Shown here: piece after piece, positions 24,905 to 35,555 of the stretch
Layout: the number at the start of each line of letters is the position of its first letter
Position numbering within the stretch: position 1 is the first letter of the stretch
Source of the DNA: Symsagittifera roscoffensis
Taxonomy: Eukaryota > Xenacoelomorpha > Acoela > Convolutidae
DNA length: 64,000 nucleotides
Assembly: GCF_963678635.1 (NCBI RefSeq)
Contig: NC_087063.1
Span: 2,952,580 to 3,016,579 of the forward strand
Direction of reading: 5' to 3'
The notes under the pieces: generated by a model
The model's input: only the letters and a program-made list of their open reading frames with translations
Told to the model about the DNA's origin: nothing
The model's database searches: none
Made by a program: the position numbers and the translations under genes

Positions 24905-25045
24905 TTTTTCCTATGTCGCTGATGAATAAAAAAGTGCTTTTTTCTCTTCTTTATAGTCTTCTTTCTAGTCATTTTTCCTATGTCGCTGATGAATAAAAAA
25001 ACGCTTTTTTCTCTTCTTTATATTCTATAGTCTATAGTCTATAGT
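24905..25045. repeat. About 70-bp tandem duplication plus TATAG repeats
   Basis: TTTTCCTATGTCGCTGATGA followed by ATAAAAAA and a CTCTTCTTTATA tract occurs twice in a row (near 24905 and 24976). The second copy is followed by TCTATAG repeats. Between copy B (24156) and here I see no gene. Confidence 0.8.
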
Positions 25046-25114
25046 CTTTATATAGTCTTCTTTCTCTTTTTCTCTTCTTTAAATAGTTTCATATTAAATG
25101 GCTGAGGAGGAAGC

Positions 25115-27597
25115 TTGCTAACGGAGAGGCTGGACCAACGACGCACATCGACCAGATTGTGCCCCAGCCTGCAGCTTATCGCGTCTCATTTTTTCTCTAT
25201 AACACGAATCAAAGGAAAACAAAAAAAAACATTCGCAACGATGACTACGAGGTCTTCCGTATTCAACGAAATACACTGTTCAACATGCTTTCTCTGTGTA
25301 TGTTGCTCATCCATTATGCATTGGTCAAAAAAGTGCACTGGTTTTGAAGACACTGTTCTCAGTGCTCTCTCAACTGTCAGAGAGAATGTGTTGCTTTTCT
25401 GTAACAATTGTGTTCAACAAGGAAGGAGAGACTTGTTTCTCAACAAACCTGCTCAACCCGAAGAAGAAACTGACAAAATAGCCGAAAAAACTGAAATCGT
25501 TTTGAGTTCAGTTTGGAATGTTGAAAAGATATTGCTCAATACGCCTGCGCCTGCAGCCGCCGTTGAAGCGCCTGAAATTGATAAAACTCTGCGCGTAAGA
25601 GGTATTTCAGAGAGCAAAAACTCTGCGAGCAAAAAATCTGATAAAGCGACTGGAGACTGCTTATCAGCAAAAGGGCATCCTGCACTGCACGACATTGAGA
25701 CTGAAAAAAGAATGCGGCGCTGCAATAATGGAAGATCAAGTCAATTATGAAGAAGCTCTCGCAGACAGCAGATCCCCTGACAAACTTTTCAAATCTTATA
25801 AATCTTTACGAAGCCAAAGTATTCCTTCCAGTATCAAGTACTTGAGTGACACTGCAACAGATTCTGCGGAACAAGCTGAGCCTTTCAATGCCTTTTTTGC
25901 CACAGTTTTCAACCAACCCATTAGTTCTATTCAAACGTTTCCCGACAAAACTGACGTCATCATCAAAGATTTTACTATTGACGAATACTTCTTGGTCAAA
26001 GTTCTTGTTGATCTTGATGTGAAAAAAGCAACCGGACCCGATAATATACCTGCAAGAGTATTTCAAGCATACCTCTAATGCTGTCGCGAAGTCCCTGTAA
26101 ACTCTCTTTTATAAAATCAAGCAAACTGGCATATATCTTGACGCCTGGAAAGAAGCTGTAGTCGCCCCAGTGCACAAGAAAGGTTCAAAAATAGAAGTGA
26201 AAAACTACAGACAAATCTCGCTTCTACCAATCGCATCAAAAGTTCTTGAGAGATGTGTTTTTGTTGCACTTTATGGTCATGTTTGGCATCATCTGCATCC
26301 ATTGCAGTATGGATTCAGGAAAAGAAGATCTTGTATCACCCAGCTCCTGGAGTTTATCGAAGCCCTTTATTCAAACCTGAATCGTCGCCACAACGTTGAC
26401 GTGATCTATTTAGATTTTGAAAAGCGTTTCCGATAATGTTAATCATCAGATTCTTATTGCTAAACTGCACAGTTTTGGAGTACGAGGCAAACTGCTCAAG
26501 CTTCTCAAGAGCTAACTATCCAACAGAACGCAAAAAGTTTGAGTGAGGGGATGTTTTCCGGTTCCATACCTGTGGCCAGTGGCGTGCCGTAAGGCTCCTT
26601 GTTAGGACCCCTCTTAATTTTTTTTTCAACGATTTGCTTGATTCTTTACAGTGCTTTGAGCCATACCTTTGTGCTGATGATGCTAATTTTCTTTGTGTAA
26701 ATACAGACAAGGTGCTGATAGAAACAGATCTTTCCTACATTTGCAATTGGTCACAAATAAACATGATAACTTATAATGTTGATGAATGTGTGGCGATGAT
26801 TTTCTCGCGCTCGTCGTGTCTGAAAGACTGCCAATTTGTAGTTGCCCCAATTGTTTTTGCACAAGAGCACGAAATCTTGGGTCTCTATATTGCTGACAAT
26901 TTGAACTGGGTTGCTCATGTTGAAGAAAAGTGCAGTAAAGCAAATAAAGTGTTCTTCATGATGAAGAGAAATTCTCCTCACATTTCCGTGAAATGCAAAC
27001 TCAACCTATACAAAACAATGGTGCTGCCCATTATGATGTATACGAGTTGTTGCTGGCACGCCTCGGTCCGGTCAATGAGAAATCTCGAAGCAGTTCAGAA
27101 GCGTGTAACGAGATGGATTCTCCCACATTGTGAAAATTACAAGGAGCGTCTGTTATTTCTCAACCTTCTACCTGTTTCGCTTTATTTGCAACTCACGGAT
27201 TTGCTCATGCTGTCAAAACTTATTGCTGGTTGCTTTGATTTTTATTCTTCTGCACATCTGGCATACAGAATGAACTTCAGACAAAATAATTTTGAATTCA
27301 ATGTTGAGCGTATTCGTCTATCAAAAGGAGATACCAATTTCTGGTGTCGTGCACCGCGACAGGTGAATAAACTTCCTGAAGTGATAGATTTCTTCAATCC
27401 TGTGTCTTAAAGGAAAACTTATTAGTTTTCTCTGGTGCTTCTTTAGTGAAAAATACGATGAGAGAGTTGTGCTCCTGGAAGCTAGCTTGTGACTGTACTA
27501 AGAACGGTTGCCGTTTTTCTGTAAATTTGTATCTGGGGCAAACCCCTTTGTAACCTTCGTTACATAAATTCCTTTTAATAATCATAATAATAATAGT
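25115..27597 (+). mobile_element. Degenerate non-LTR retrotransposon (CR1/Jockey-like), endonuclease deleted
   Basis: Collinear coding fragments in several frames. First, at about 25115-25740, a Cys-rich N-terminal segment (CSTCFLCVCCSSIMHWSKKC) of the PHD-like type often found at the N-terminus of such elements. Then a pre-RT linker and RT start (25695-26078: KKATGPDNIPARVF), RT fingers and palm (26170-26436: NYRQISLLPIASKVLE, LQYGFRKRRSC, VIYLDFEK), a broken GVPQGS-type region (about 26570), and the RT active-site box as CADDAN (26670). The thumb and C-terminal region run on to about 27555, with AATAATCATAATAATAATAG at about 27570-27597 as a likely 3' end. No AP endonuclease is present between the Cys-rich domain and RT, implying an internal deletion. 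Stops and frameshifts make it inactive. Confidence 0.85.
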
Positions 27598-27709
27598 ACT
27601 CCAAGCTACACACGAAAAAAATAATATCACTTGAGCCGATAGATAGTTATTGCTACTTTGGTTTGCGTACCATTTATTACTCAGCATAGTACAATAAACT
27701 GATGAAAAC

Positions 27710-28489
27710 TTTGAAGTACCTAATGTCAGAAAAGTGACATTCCGTCTCAAGGCTCAATGGTATTCTCTTCCTGCAAAGCTTACTCCGGGGCGGATGTATT
27801 GTTTTTCATGATTGCAAGCCTACATTGATCAAACGGAATGTTCAGAAGATAATTTAAGTCACCAATGGGTTACCAACAAACGTAGCGCTAGGCCCGCCCA
27901 AAGTATCATGCCGAGTCTTTAAGCCAACATTGTCAGAGGTGGTTGAAAAGCGACGCACCCTTTTTGAGCGACTGCCCCATGAAATACCTCAGCGCTGAGA
28001 CCCGCCGACAGTTATGCAAGTGGCAATGGCTGGGATTCCAGACCACCGAAGACAACAGTAACATAAGATCCCTTACCCACAAACAGATCGTGATTCAGTG
28101 CCCCCGCCCTAATTGAAACTTCTTTCTGGACTGTACCCATTACTTGCTCACTTGGAAGCACGCCGTTTCTACGCAGGTCCAGAACACACTAAAATAACAT
28201 TAACGCAAGCAGCAGTCCCGCGCGCTTCAATTTAAATTCCTCCGTTTGAACATGAAGTATTGATGTTCGACCGGAAAAAAATCTTGAGTCCAATGTACAC
28301 ATTTTGGTCAAAAGTGCCCATATTTACGAGTATTGAATCGAGCAGGGCCAAATTGAAACAACATTAGTGGGCATATTTGGTCGCATCGGATCAGAAAGTA
28401 TTTACTTGCTGTTCAAAGTCCAAACTCGGAAGAAAGGAACTCTTTTTTTATTGTCGGCCTGCGTTAGCTGTGTACTTTGGCAAGCTTAA
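27710..28489 (+). pseudogene. Decayed coding region of unknown family, right arm
   Basis: About 250 residues can be read collinearly in shifting frames. 27710-27808 (TFRLKAQWYSLPAKLTPGR) is followed by TGA at 27809 and the same frame on to 27919 (YIDQTECSEDNLSHQWVTNK). 27913-28113 follows in another frame (QHCQRWLKSDAPFLSDC, WQWLGFQTTEDNSN), then 28116-28232 (LLSGLYPLLAHLEARRFYAG). The last part is the counterpart of the left-arm ORF, here with an extra frameshift and a TGA. Most stops are shared by both arms, so decay began before the arms separated, and the right copy is more damaged. No family is recognised. It could be a host pseudogene or a transposon ORF. Confidence 0.45.
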
Positions 28490-29724
28490 AACTTACAATT
28501 CTAAATTTCAATTTCGCGTTTTCTCGGATAATTTTTTTTGCCATTCCTCCGATTTACCGTTATTTAAAAAAACTTTAAAAAACTTTATTAAATCATGGAA
28601 TAACGTTCACCATCCAATATTCCAGTGTTCCGCTTCTATTTCTTTGCCGTGAATGACTTTGAAAATTTTATTCGCAGTGCAAAATGTTTTTTTTTCTGAT
28701 TTTTCTCCATTCATTAGCCTCTTTATCTTTTATTTTGGCATTTTTTATGCGGCGGTGTTTTTCATGGTCAGATTTGAGAGTAGCTGCCGGTTTTTTGGAA
28801 ATCGAGGTGTTAAAATTGCTGCTTTCTGATAGACTGTTCAGCATATATTCATGAATAATCCATTATTTTACAAATTGTTTGGAACAAAAGATTGGTTACT
28901 CCACTTAGGTAACTTTTCTTCCTGGGGCCGAGGTTCCAAGAAAAGACTGGTCAATGTCAATGTTAACACTTTTACTCTATGAAGGCTGACTACAATCGTT
29001 TATAATAGTTTTTAATCAATTTTGTTTGCCCAATTTATCTTCAACCTTGCACCTGAATTGCTTATTTTTTATGACTTTCGTAGACTTTGGCTTATAAGAA
29101 AAATGGGGAAAATGTTTTCAAATTTCCCCTCCGTCCCATCAGTTCAAATTTATAACGTTTTTTTTTCTTTTTTTCTTAATTTGTTTTATTTCATGATGCT
29201 TGGTTTAAGTTTTTTTACAAACAGAATATCAGCATACTGCTCGTTTTAGTTTAATAATTTATACAGAAGATTTATATTTCACCTACCGTGGGATTTTTTC
29301 AAATAAAAAGAAGGATCTCTATGAAATTTTTGTTTCTTGGTAAAACTTTGTGTTCAGATGAGCCAAAGAGCAACAACACAACTCAATTTTCAAGATTTTT
29401 GACAGAAAAAATTATTACAATCTATTTTATTAGATTATGCTAGAATATAAAGGGTTAGAATAGATTAAAAGAGATAGAAAGAGGTTTTCGGAAAGAATAT
29501 AATCATTTAGATTTGATTTTAATTTACCATGGTGTCACGAAAAATGTTATCATTATAATGGATTATAAATCGTTTAAACATCTAGAATTAGCAATTATAA
29601 CTTTTTTTTTGTTTTTTATAATAGTTATAAAAGTACAAATATAAAGAGAAAAAATAATCGATTATATTACACTTTACTGAGTGCGTGTAGATAAACGAGA
29701 CAAACGAGAATTTTATTTTTTTCA

Positions 29725-29915
29725 GTTTGGGCTGCGAGACCAATAGTCTCAATTTCGAAATTGAAAATTCAGATGACAGTTTAATTTCTCGAAAAGAAAA
29801 AATACAAAGGCAGCAACTTGAAAGAATCAAACAAAGGCAAAAGTTTTCAAGAAGAGCTCGGAAAATTAGCTCGGTCGACGTAAAAAACGCATTTCAACGA
29901 ACTAAATATTTTTAA
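29725..29915 (+). CDS. Short basic C-terminal-type ORF, right arm (unknown)
   Basis: Counterpart of 18961-19150. A T-rich tract ending in CAG directly precedes TTTGGGCTGCGAG, a plausible splice acceptor. The sequence encodes a peptide with an acidic start (NFEIENSDDSLIS) and a basic, Gln-rich helix-like segment. It could be the terminal exon of the gene whose remains lie upstream. Not identified. Confidence 0.3.
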
Positions 29916-30589
29916 TAACTAACTTAGGGTTGGCTAATTTGGCTGTAATAGTCTTTCACTGCAAAAACATTTAGCTTTTCCAATTTCTGTTCCGATTATG
30001 ACTGAAAGTGACGAAATGTTTGAACTCTTCGATTTTTAGTATCTTTTTTTGTCGTAAGTTTTGACTTCCTCTAAAATCTTTTGATGCCTTGAGCTCAGAA
30101 CACAAAGACAAAATTTTTCCTGTATTTTTAGCGATGTAATTCTGTTTTGTCTATTTTCTCTTTTTTCAAGTTGAGATTTTTCTTCTAATTTGTTGTCTGT
30201 TTTTTTTTTTCCAGTTTTGTCTAATTTTTTATCAAGAATAATCATCTAGTCTTACATCAAAAGTTCTGTGTTCTGTTTATGTCAAACCGTATTGCATTTA
30301 ACAGAAACTGCTTCTAAAAAAAAAACAAGTCTAATTCTACTTATTCCCTAGCTTAGGCTATTTTCACTTGATCTTGCCTTTATTTCTATGTGATATCTCC
30401 TATTTGCTCCATAGCGAAAAAAATTGGACTCTTAGCGAGAAATTTGACCCAAGATTTCAGCGTGATCACTTTTTATGCGGATTCTTTTATAAACTGTTTT
30501 GTTACTGAATTAAATAAAACCTCAAATAATTGGGGTTTAAAGATTGCCATTTTGACCAATTTGGGACAATTAACGCGCGATATAATTCG

Positions 30590-30877
30590 CGCTATTAACG
30601 CGTAAGCGGAGAATTAATCCGTCTTATAAATCGTTCCAAATTGGTTGAACGAAGCTTATTTGCCATAATTGATTTGTTACAAGGAACGAAATCTCTCTTT
30701 TTGTACTTTATATGGCGTGTGGGGGGATGATTTTCATAAAAATTTTCAAATTTTAGAAAAAGAAAATTTTCATTTTATTTTATTTCATTTATTTTTTTTA
30801 TGTTATTACTGCTGCTCCATAATACTTAAAAGGCAGTCGGAACATTCAGGGCTTCGCCCTGATACGAGCAGTCTTGT
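30590..30877. promoter_or_regulatory. Conserved duplicon box with hairpin (copy C)
   Basis: Counterpart of the copy A box: CGCG-type dyads, GCGGAGAATTAATCCG (about 30606), TTTTGTACTTTATATGG (about 30700), and the stem-loop CAGGGC-TTC-GCCCTG (30847-30861). It lies about 0.7-0.95 kb upstream of the copy C ATG. Confidence 0.4.
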
Positions 30878-31344
30878 TTAATTTGAAGCCAGGCAAAATC
30901 AACAATTGCAATGTCAGAGCATGCAACAGATGATTAACTGTTGATAGGTTCAAATCATGTTATGCGAAATAAAGTTTGCCATTTTGACCAAATCAACCAC
31001 TTGCGATTCTTTTAATTTTTGTCTGTCTCAGGAAAAAGTTAATTTGTTTAATTGCCAGAGAAAACTGAATTTTCAAATTTCAAATGAGTTCGAGCTGCCC
31101 ATGAATTGTACGAATAATTTTTAAAATTTATTTTCTTTTCTGCATTATTATCGCAGTCGTATCACGCTTGCCATCAAATACATTGCTTCTGCACGTATGA
31201 AAATGTTTATAGGTGATTCAATAAAGTCTTTAAATAGTCAGATCAGTTTCAAAGGTTTGTATGTTGATTTTATCCTAGCACAATTATTTGCTTTTTACAA
31301 CACTTGTTTTTCCCTAAAATAGGGTTGTTTGCAAAATTGTCTAG

Positions 31345-31420
31345 CTCAAGTCTTTTGATGTTTATCTGGCTGAAGCCTTTTGATGTTTATCTGGCTGAAG
31401 TCTTTTGATGTTTATCACCA
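31345..31420. repeat. 25-bp tandem repeat, three copies (right arm)
   Basis: Counterpart of 2762-2861 with one copy fewer. Lies about 120 bp upstream of the copy C start codon. Confidence 0.88.
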
Positions 31421-31541
31421 AGGCTATTCTCAGAGCGAAAAAATGCGTTTTGCTTAAACCATTTTCGCAGTTTCTCTTCAACGAGTAAGTCATATTATTT
31501 TACTAGTTTAAAATAAAAACTGTCAAACCCGCGATATTGAA

Positions 31542-34500
31542 ATGGAATTTTCGCGAAAACGGTGCTTGTGGGTTTCAATCAGTCTATGTGCGTTTGGATT
31601 GCTACTGGCACTCTTCGCAAATGGATCATACGCTAAAATATATCGTTCCGAAGGGTGCATAGACATTTGTGTTCCGGGTATCAAAATATATCAAAAACAT
31701 CTGCTAAAACTAGATCAAGACAAAAAAAACCCATTAAATCAAATGACTGCTGTGTCATGCTAACCAATTGTTTATCATCACGACTGGTTTGAAAAGACAA
31801 TTAGTTAAGCTGGACAATTTTGTGAGAGGATTCTCGGGGATGTTTTTTTCTGAACATTTTTCACTCTTCTGGGTACCATTTCCGGGACGCAATTGTCTTT
31901 GGCACAACCAACCAGAAACGTCAAAGAGCATCATGGGTTATGGAAACGATGTGTATTATACAATTATAGAACCGTAGATAAAAATTTCAGTTGAAAAATG
32001 TTCCAGATAGTGTAAATTTATTTTCAGAAAAAAAAGATTGTTATTGTATCCAGGGGCGGATCTAGGATTTTCTCGAAGGGGGGGGGCGGATTTTCAAAAA
32101 TTTTTCGAAAATTTTGACGACCTTTCTTTTAGGTCGGCCGAATTGATTTTCCGAGCTCGGCTATTTTTCCTTCCCCCCCCCCCACCTGCAATTTTTTACT
32201 AGTAAAGTTACTGTTCACATTGTCCGATCATTATGAAAATTGACACGCGGACTAATTAGGATGTGCCAAACACATTTGGTCTTCATATGTAACCTTGTAA
32301 AACCACTCGTTACACCATAAAAATGATGGTCGTGGGAGGTGAGGGGGGAAAGGAAAAAGAGCCCCGAGCTCTCCTAAAGCACTAAAAAGACGCTGTTTTG
32401 GCCAAGGTTTGAGCGCCGCAGGCAAATTTTTGAAAAAAGGTCAAAAAAGCCGTTTTTAAGCACTTTTTAGAAAATGTCGAAAAAAAAATCGCGTTTTTTG
32501 GCGCGCGCTCCCCCTCAAATTTAGTATGTATTGGCGCCAGAGGCGCTTTAGAAAAATTTTAGGGTCGGTCGGCCGAAAATGGATTTCTTAAAAAGTACCA
32601 AAGGGGGGACCATTTGGGTCGGCAGGGGGTCGAATCCCTGAGAAGGGGAGGGCGTCCCCCCTAAATCCGCCCCTGATTGTATCTATTTAGGTGTTTGAGC
32701 AAACGGCGAACTCTTTCTTAGTATTCGCTAAAAACAATTTTAAGCATCATTTGAAAGGCTCGAGCCAAAAATCCTTAGTTGAAACCACAATTTACGTTCA
32801 TATTACACTGAAAACAGGTGTTGTACCCTTCATTGGCCCTTTCTTCTACGACTGAATTAATCTTATGACTCGTTTAATTTTCAAACAAGAGTTCTAGTTT
32901 TCTAAATTTCTAAAAACAAAAGACAAAAAACTTGTTCCCGGGTTGACTTTTCCCAGACAAATTTCCATTTTTGAATTTGGCATTTTTGAGGAGATTTTTT
33001 ATCGCAAATGTTGACAAATTGAAACCGACCTCAGTTTTGTTTGTTTTTTATAAATGATACAAAAGGTAATGGAGAAAATGCAGACGGAACTGCAATGATT
33101 TTTGCAAACCTATGAAGATTTAAAAATGGCTAACTTTTTCTGGCTCAGAAAAGATTTTGAAATCGATTTGACGCATGCCAGTTATTTAAAATTATTTTAG
33201 AATTAACAATTGCTCTTTAACTAAAAAATTAATAATTTTGTAAAATAAATTTCATCTGTTTTTGAAAATTGAACACTTTATAGGCGTTAAAGGGCAGTCA
33301 GTCACTACATTCACTTCGTTGCTTTGATACGAGCAAGCCCTCTTCTTATTTTATAGAGCTTGTTGTCCAATTATTAAAACTAAGTTCGGACGATTCGCTG
33401 CTGTGTTGAAATAGATATAGTCGTCATACTAGTCCGAACTCTATTTTCAGACTGTTTTAAAGTATCAGTCTAAAACTTGTTAAAAAGTCTGGAGAAAAAA
33501 CCAACCCGAGCACAATTATTCCCAAATTTTGTTCGAAAGATTTTAGCCCAAAAAAAGATAGGTACTATTGCTAACTTCATTGTTTACCGCTTTACTCCAC
33601 AATAATTGACAATATTCATTAAGCTCTGAGCAAAAGTCAGAAGCATAGACATTTATGAAAACTAAAAATAATTTTTTTGGTTGAGCAATTTAACAGAGTA
33701 GGATAACAACAAAAACGCAGAAGAATCATGTTGTTAAAGACGTTGTTTGGAATCTGGGATCATTTTTTCAGCTTATTTTTCTAAAGGATTATGAAGAATT
33801 TAGATGCACTTCCACCAGGGAATATGACTCGATATCTGCTAGAATATGGACGGCTGCTCTAGTTCTTTTCGTCATTGACTATCTCGTCGCATTTGGCACC
33901 ATAGGACTCCTTCTATTTCGCCAATTCAAAGCAGATATACCCCCGATGGATTTAGTATCGCTGGGCGCTCTTGGAGCAAACACAGTTTTTCTGCTTCTCG
34001 CCAATTTACTTCAGACTGCAGCTATACGCCCTATAGGGTAATTGGGAGCAGGAAACCTGGCTTGCGATCCATTTCAAATGAATTACTAAATACTGATATA
34101 CATTTTATTTATACTTTTTGGCCTCTTTTTTCAATATTTTGAAAAATCCTCAAATGGAATTTAGTCCTTGTTGAGGATAAAATCTAAAAAGTTATGATAA
34201 AGTCAAGTTTTCATATCAGTTCAAGAAATTGGATTTTTTTGTGATTAATAAATTTGAGCTGAGGTAATGGTTCGTGTAATTTTTGGGGGATGTTGGGCTT
34301 TTCGAGATTAAAATTTTCAATTTAGTTTTTTTTCAGTCAGGTATTTTGATTTCACGAACTTTTTTTCAAAAAAAACTGCCGCTCCCCCAAATAATGCATC
34401 AGAAAAGAACGTAATATTTTTCAAATGAATATTAGCGTAATTTTTGCACACAATCAATCTAAAATTTTTTAATTAAGTAAAATTAGGTGTATAATTATTC

Positions 34501-34675
34501 AGAATAAAATTTGGTTCAAAAACTATAGAAGCTGTTTTGTTTTTTAAACAAATCGCAAGCCGTTTTCATCAGCAACGGAGCCTCCCCCGGCTGGAGCCTG
34601 ATTATTCCTTGGCTTGGATGGATTTCAGCTCATCTGGCTGTTTTTCCAATGGCATATCTACAGTTTTTGACATAG
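31542..34675 (+). CDS. Claudin-like four-TM protein, right-arm copy C (complete)
   Basis: Complete three-exon gene: 31542-31677, 33797-34037 and 34573-34675 (TAG), 480 nt, predicted 159 residues. TM1 is about residues 10-31. The first loop holds Cys39, Cys43 and Cys49 and EYDS (54-57), resembling the second half of the claudin/PMP22 loop (C..YDS), with GCIDIC in place of GLW..C. TM2 is about 63-86, TM3 about 98-121, TM4 about 133-157, with short tails. Donors are GTATCA and GTAATT; acceptors are GAAG|AA and CATCAG|C, phases 1 and 2. After the first donor the arms differ by 2 nt in an A run, which argues that coding ends there. No PDZ-binding tail is seen. Expected site is the plasma membrane or junctions by family analogy. 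A MITE lies in intron 1. Shorter than typical claudins (about 200 residues or more), so claudin-like is a topology-based call. Confidence 0.62.
32051..32675. mobile_element. hAT-type MITE in right arm, 8-bp TSD
   Basis: CAGGGGCGGATCTAG start and AAATCCGCCCCTG end, flanked by ATTGTATC at 32043-32050 and 32676-32683. Inverse counterpart of 1517-2132 at the identical site, so insertion predates the arm duplication, or the arms have been homogenised. Confidence 0.9.
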
Positions 34676-35204
34676 ACTGATAAATTAACTATATGCGACA
34701 TAAAAATAATACTTCCATTCGAATGACATCATTCAAGCAATCGTCATAACTGAGCAAAAATTTTGAATTCTGACTGCTAATAATAACTGCTCCTGTTTAA
34801 AACTTAATAACTTCTCATTTGCATAGTTAGTTTTGAATAAAAGTTGTTTAACTCAATTTAAATTTATAAAGTTTCACAAGTTTTCATTATATTCTTTAAT
34901 TCATTATATATTTATAAATTCATTAAAAAATTTCGGTTAAATTGGCTGTTTAATTTGTTTATTTTCACTGAAGTACTGTGATCAGCTAGCGGACAAATAA
35001 AAGCCATAACAAAAATTTTTTCATCCTATGAAGTTGGAGAAATTATCATTCAAATTAGAGGCAAGCCTTTTGCCTTGCAAAAGCTACAATTTGTTATCTG
35101 TAAAACTCATTGCAGAATGGAAAGTTTTGAAACTTTGTCAGAAACGAAAGGCGGGCAAAAAAATAAATTGGTTCTAAAGAAAGAGTTCAAATAAATACAC
35201 CAGA
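34676..35204. other. No gene seen
   Basis: AT-rich sequence after the copy C stop codon. ATTAATAAA-like and other A/T motifs occur, but no ORF or RNA gene is recognised. Confidence 0.5.
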
Positions 35205-35555
35205 TTGATCGAAGCGTGGTGTCATACGTATACGTGGCATCTAACGCTAACATTTTTTTTGCAAAGTTTTCTTTGGAAAAATTCTGCAAATTTTGCAGTG
35301 AATTTGTTAATCGAACTTCAAAATGCAACCTTTGATAGAATTAAATTTTTATACATTTATGATTCCAAAAATTGTAACGTGGACGTGGCTTTTTATAAAA
35401 ATAAAACAAAGAAAAAAGATCCATTATTTCAAAAAAAATTTTTGCATGAATTGCGTTCAGAACGTTCTTTGCTGCTTGCACAGCTGTCGATTTTTTTAAA
35501 ATATACTTTAGCAAATGCATTGGGAAAAAAGAGTGTATTTCATTATCGCAAGTAA
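35205..35555 (+). CDS. Unidentified ORF, possible exon
   Basis: 116 codons open to a TAA at 35553-35555. The first codon of the open stretch is not ATG. An acceptor-like tract (CATTTTTTTTGCAAAG, ending about 35264) lies inside, so the coding part may begin there. The composition is protein-like: NLLIELQNATFDRIKFLYIY, then a Lys-rich stretch and LHELRSERSLLLAQLSIF. No domain is recognised, and no upstream partner exon was found. It could be the last exon of an unknown gene. Confidence 0.3.
   Translation: MIEAWCHTYTWHLTLTFFLQSFLWKNSANFAVNLLIELQNATFDRIKFLYIYDSKNCNVDVAFYKNKTKKKDPLFQKKFLHELRSERSLLLAQLSIFLKYTLANALGKKSVFHYRK

Larger units (their letters stand above)
27785..34175. repeat. Giant inverted repeat, right arm
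   Basis: 6391 bp matching the left arm in reverse complement, without the LTR element and lacking about 1.2 kb in three blocks. The inner boundary is set only by the gap in the left arm. The outer boundary is the window's left edge. Confidence 0.93.

Noticed and set aside
31678-31763. Extending copy C exon 1 to the stop at 31763 as a single-exon protein
   Set aside because: The two arms differ by 2 nt in the A run after 31678, changing the frame, whereas everything before the GT is identical. This supports a splice donor there.
1-34175. Polinton/Maverick or a giant TIR transposon as explanation for the inverted repeat
   Set aside because: No integrase, DNA polymerase, capsid or ATPase genes between the arms, and arm contents look like a duplicated host locus; no terminal motif is visible in the window.
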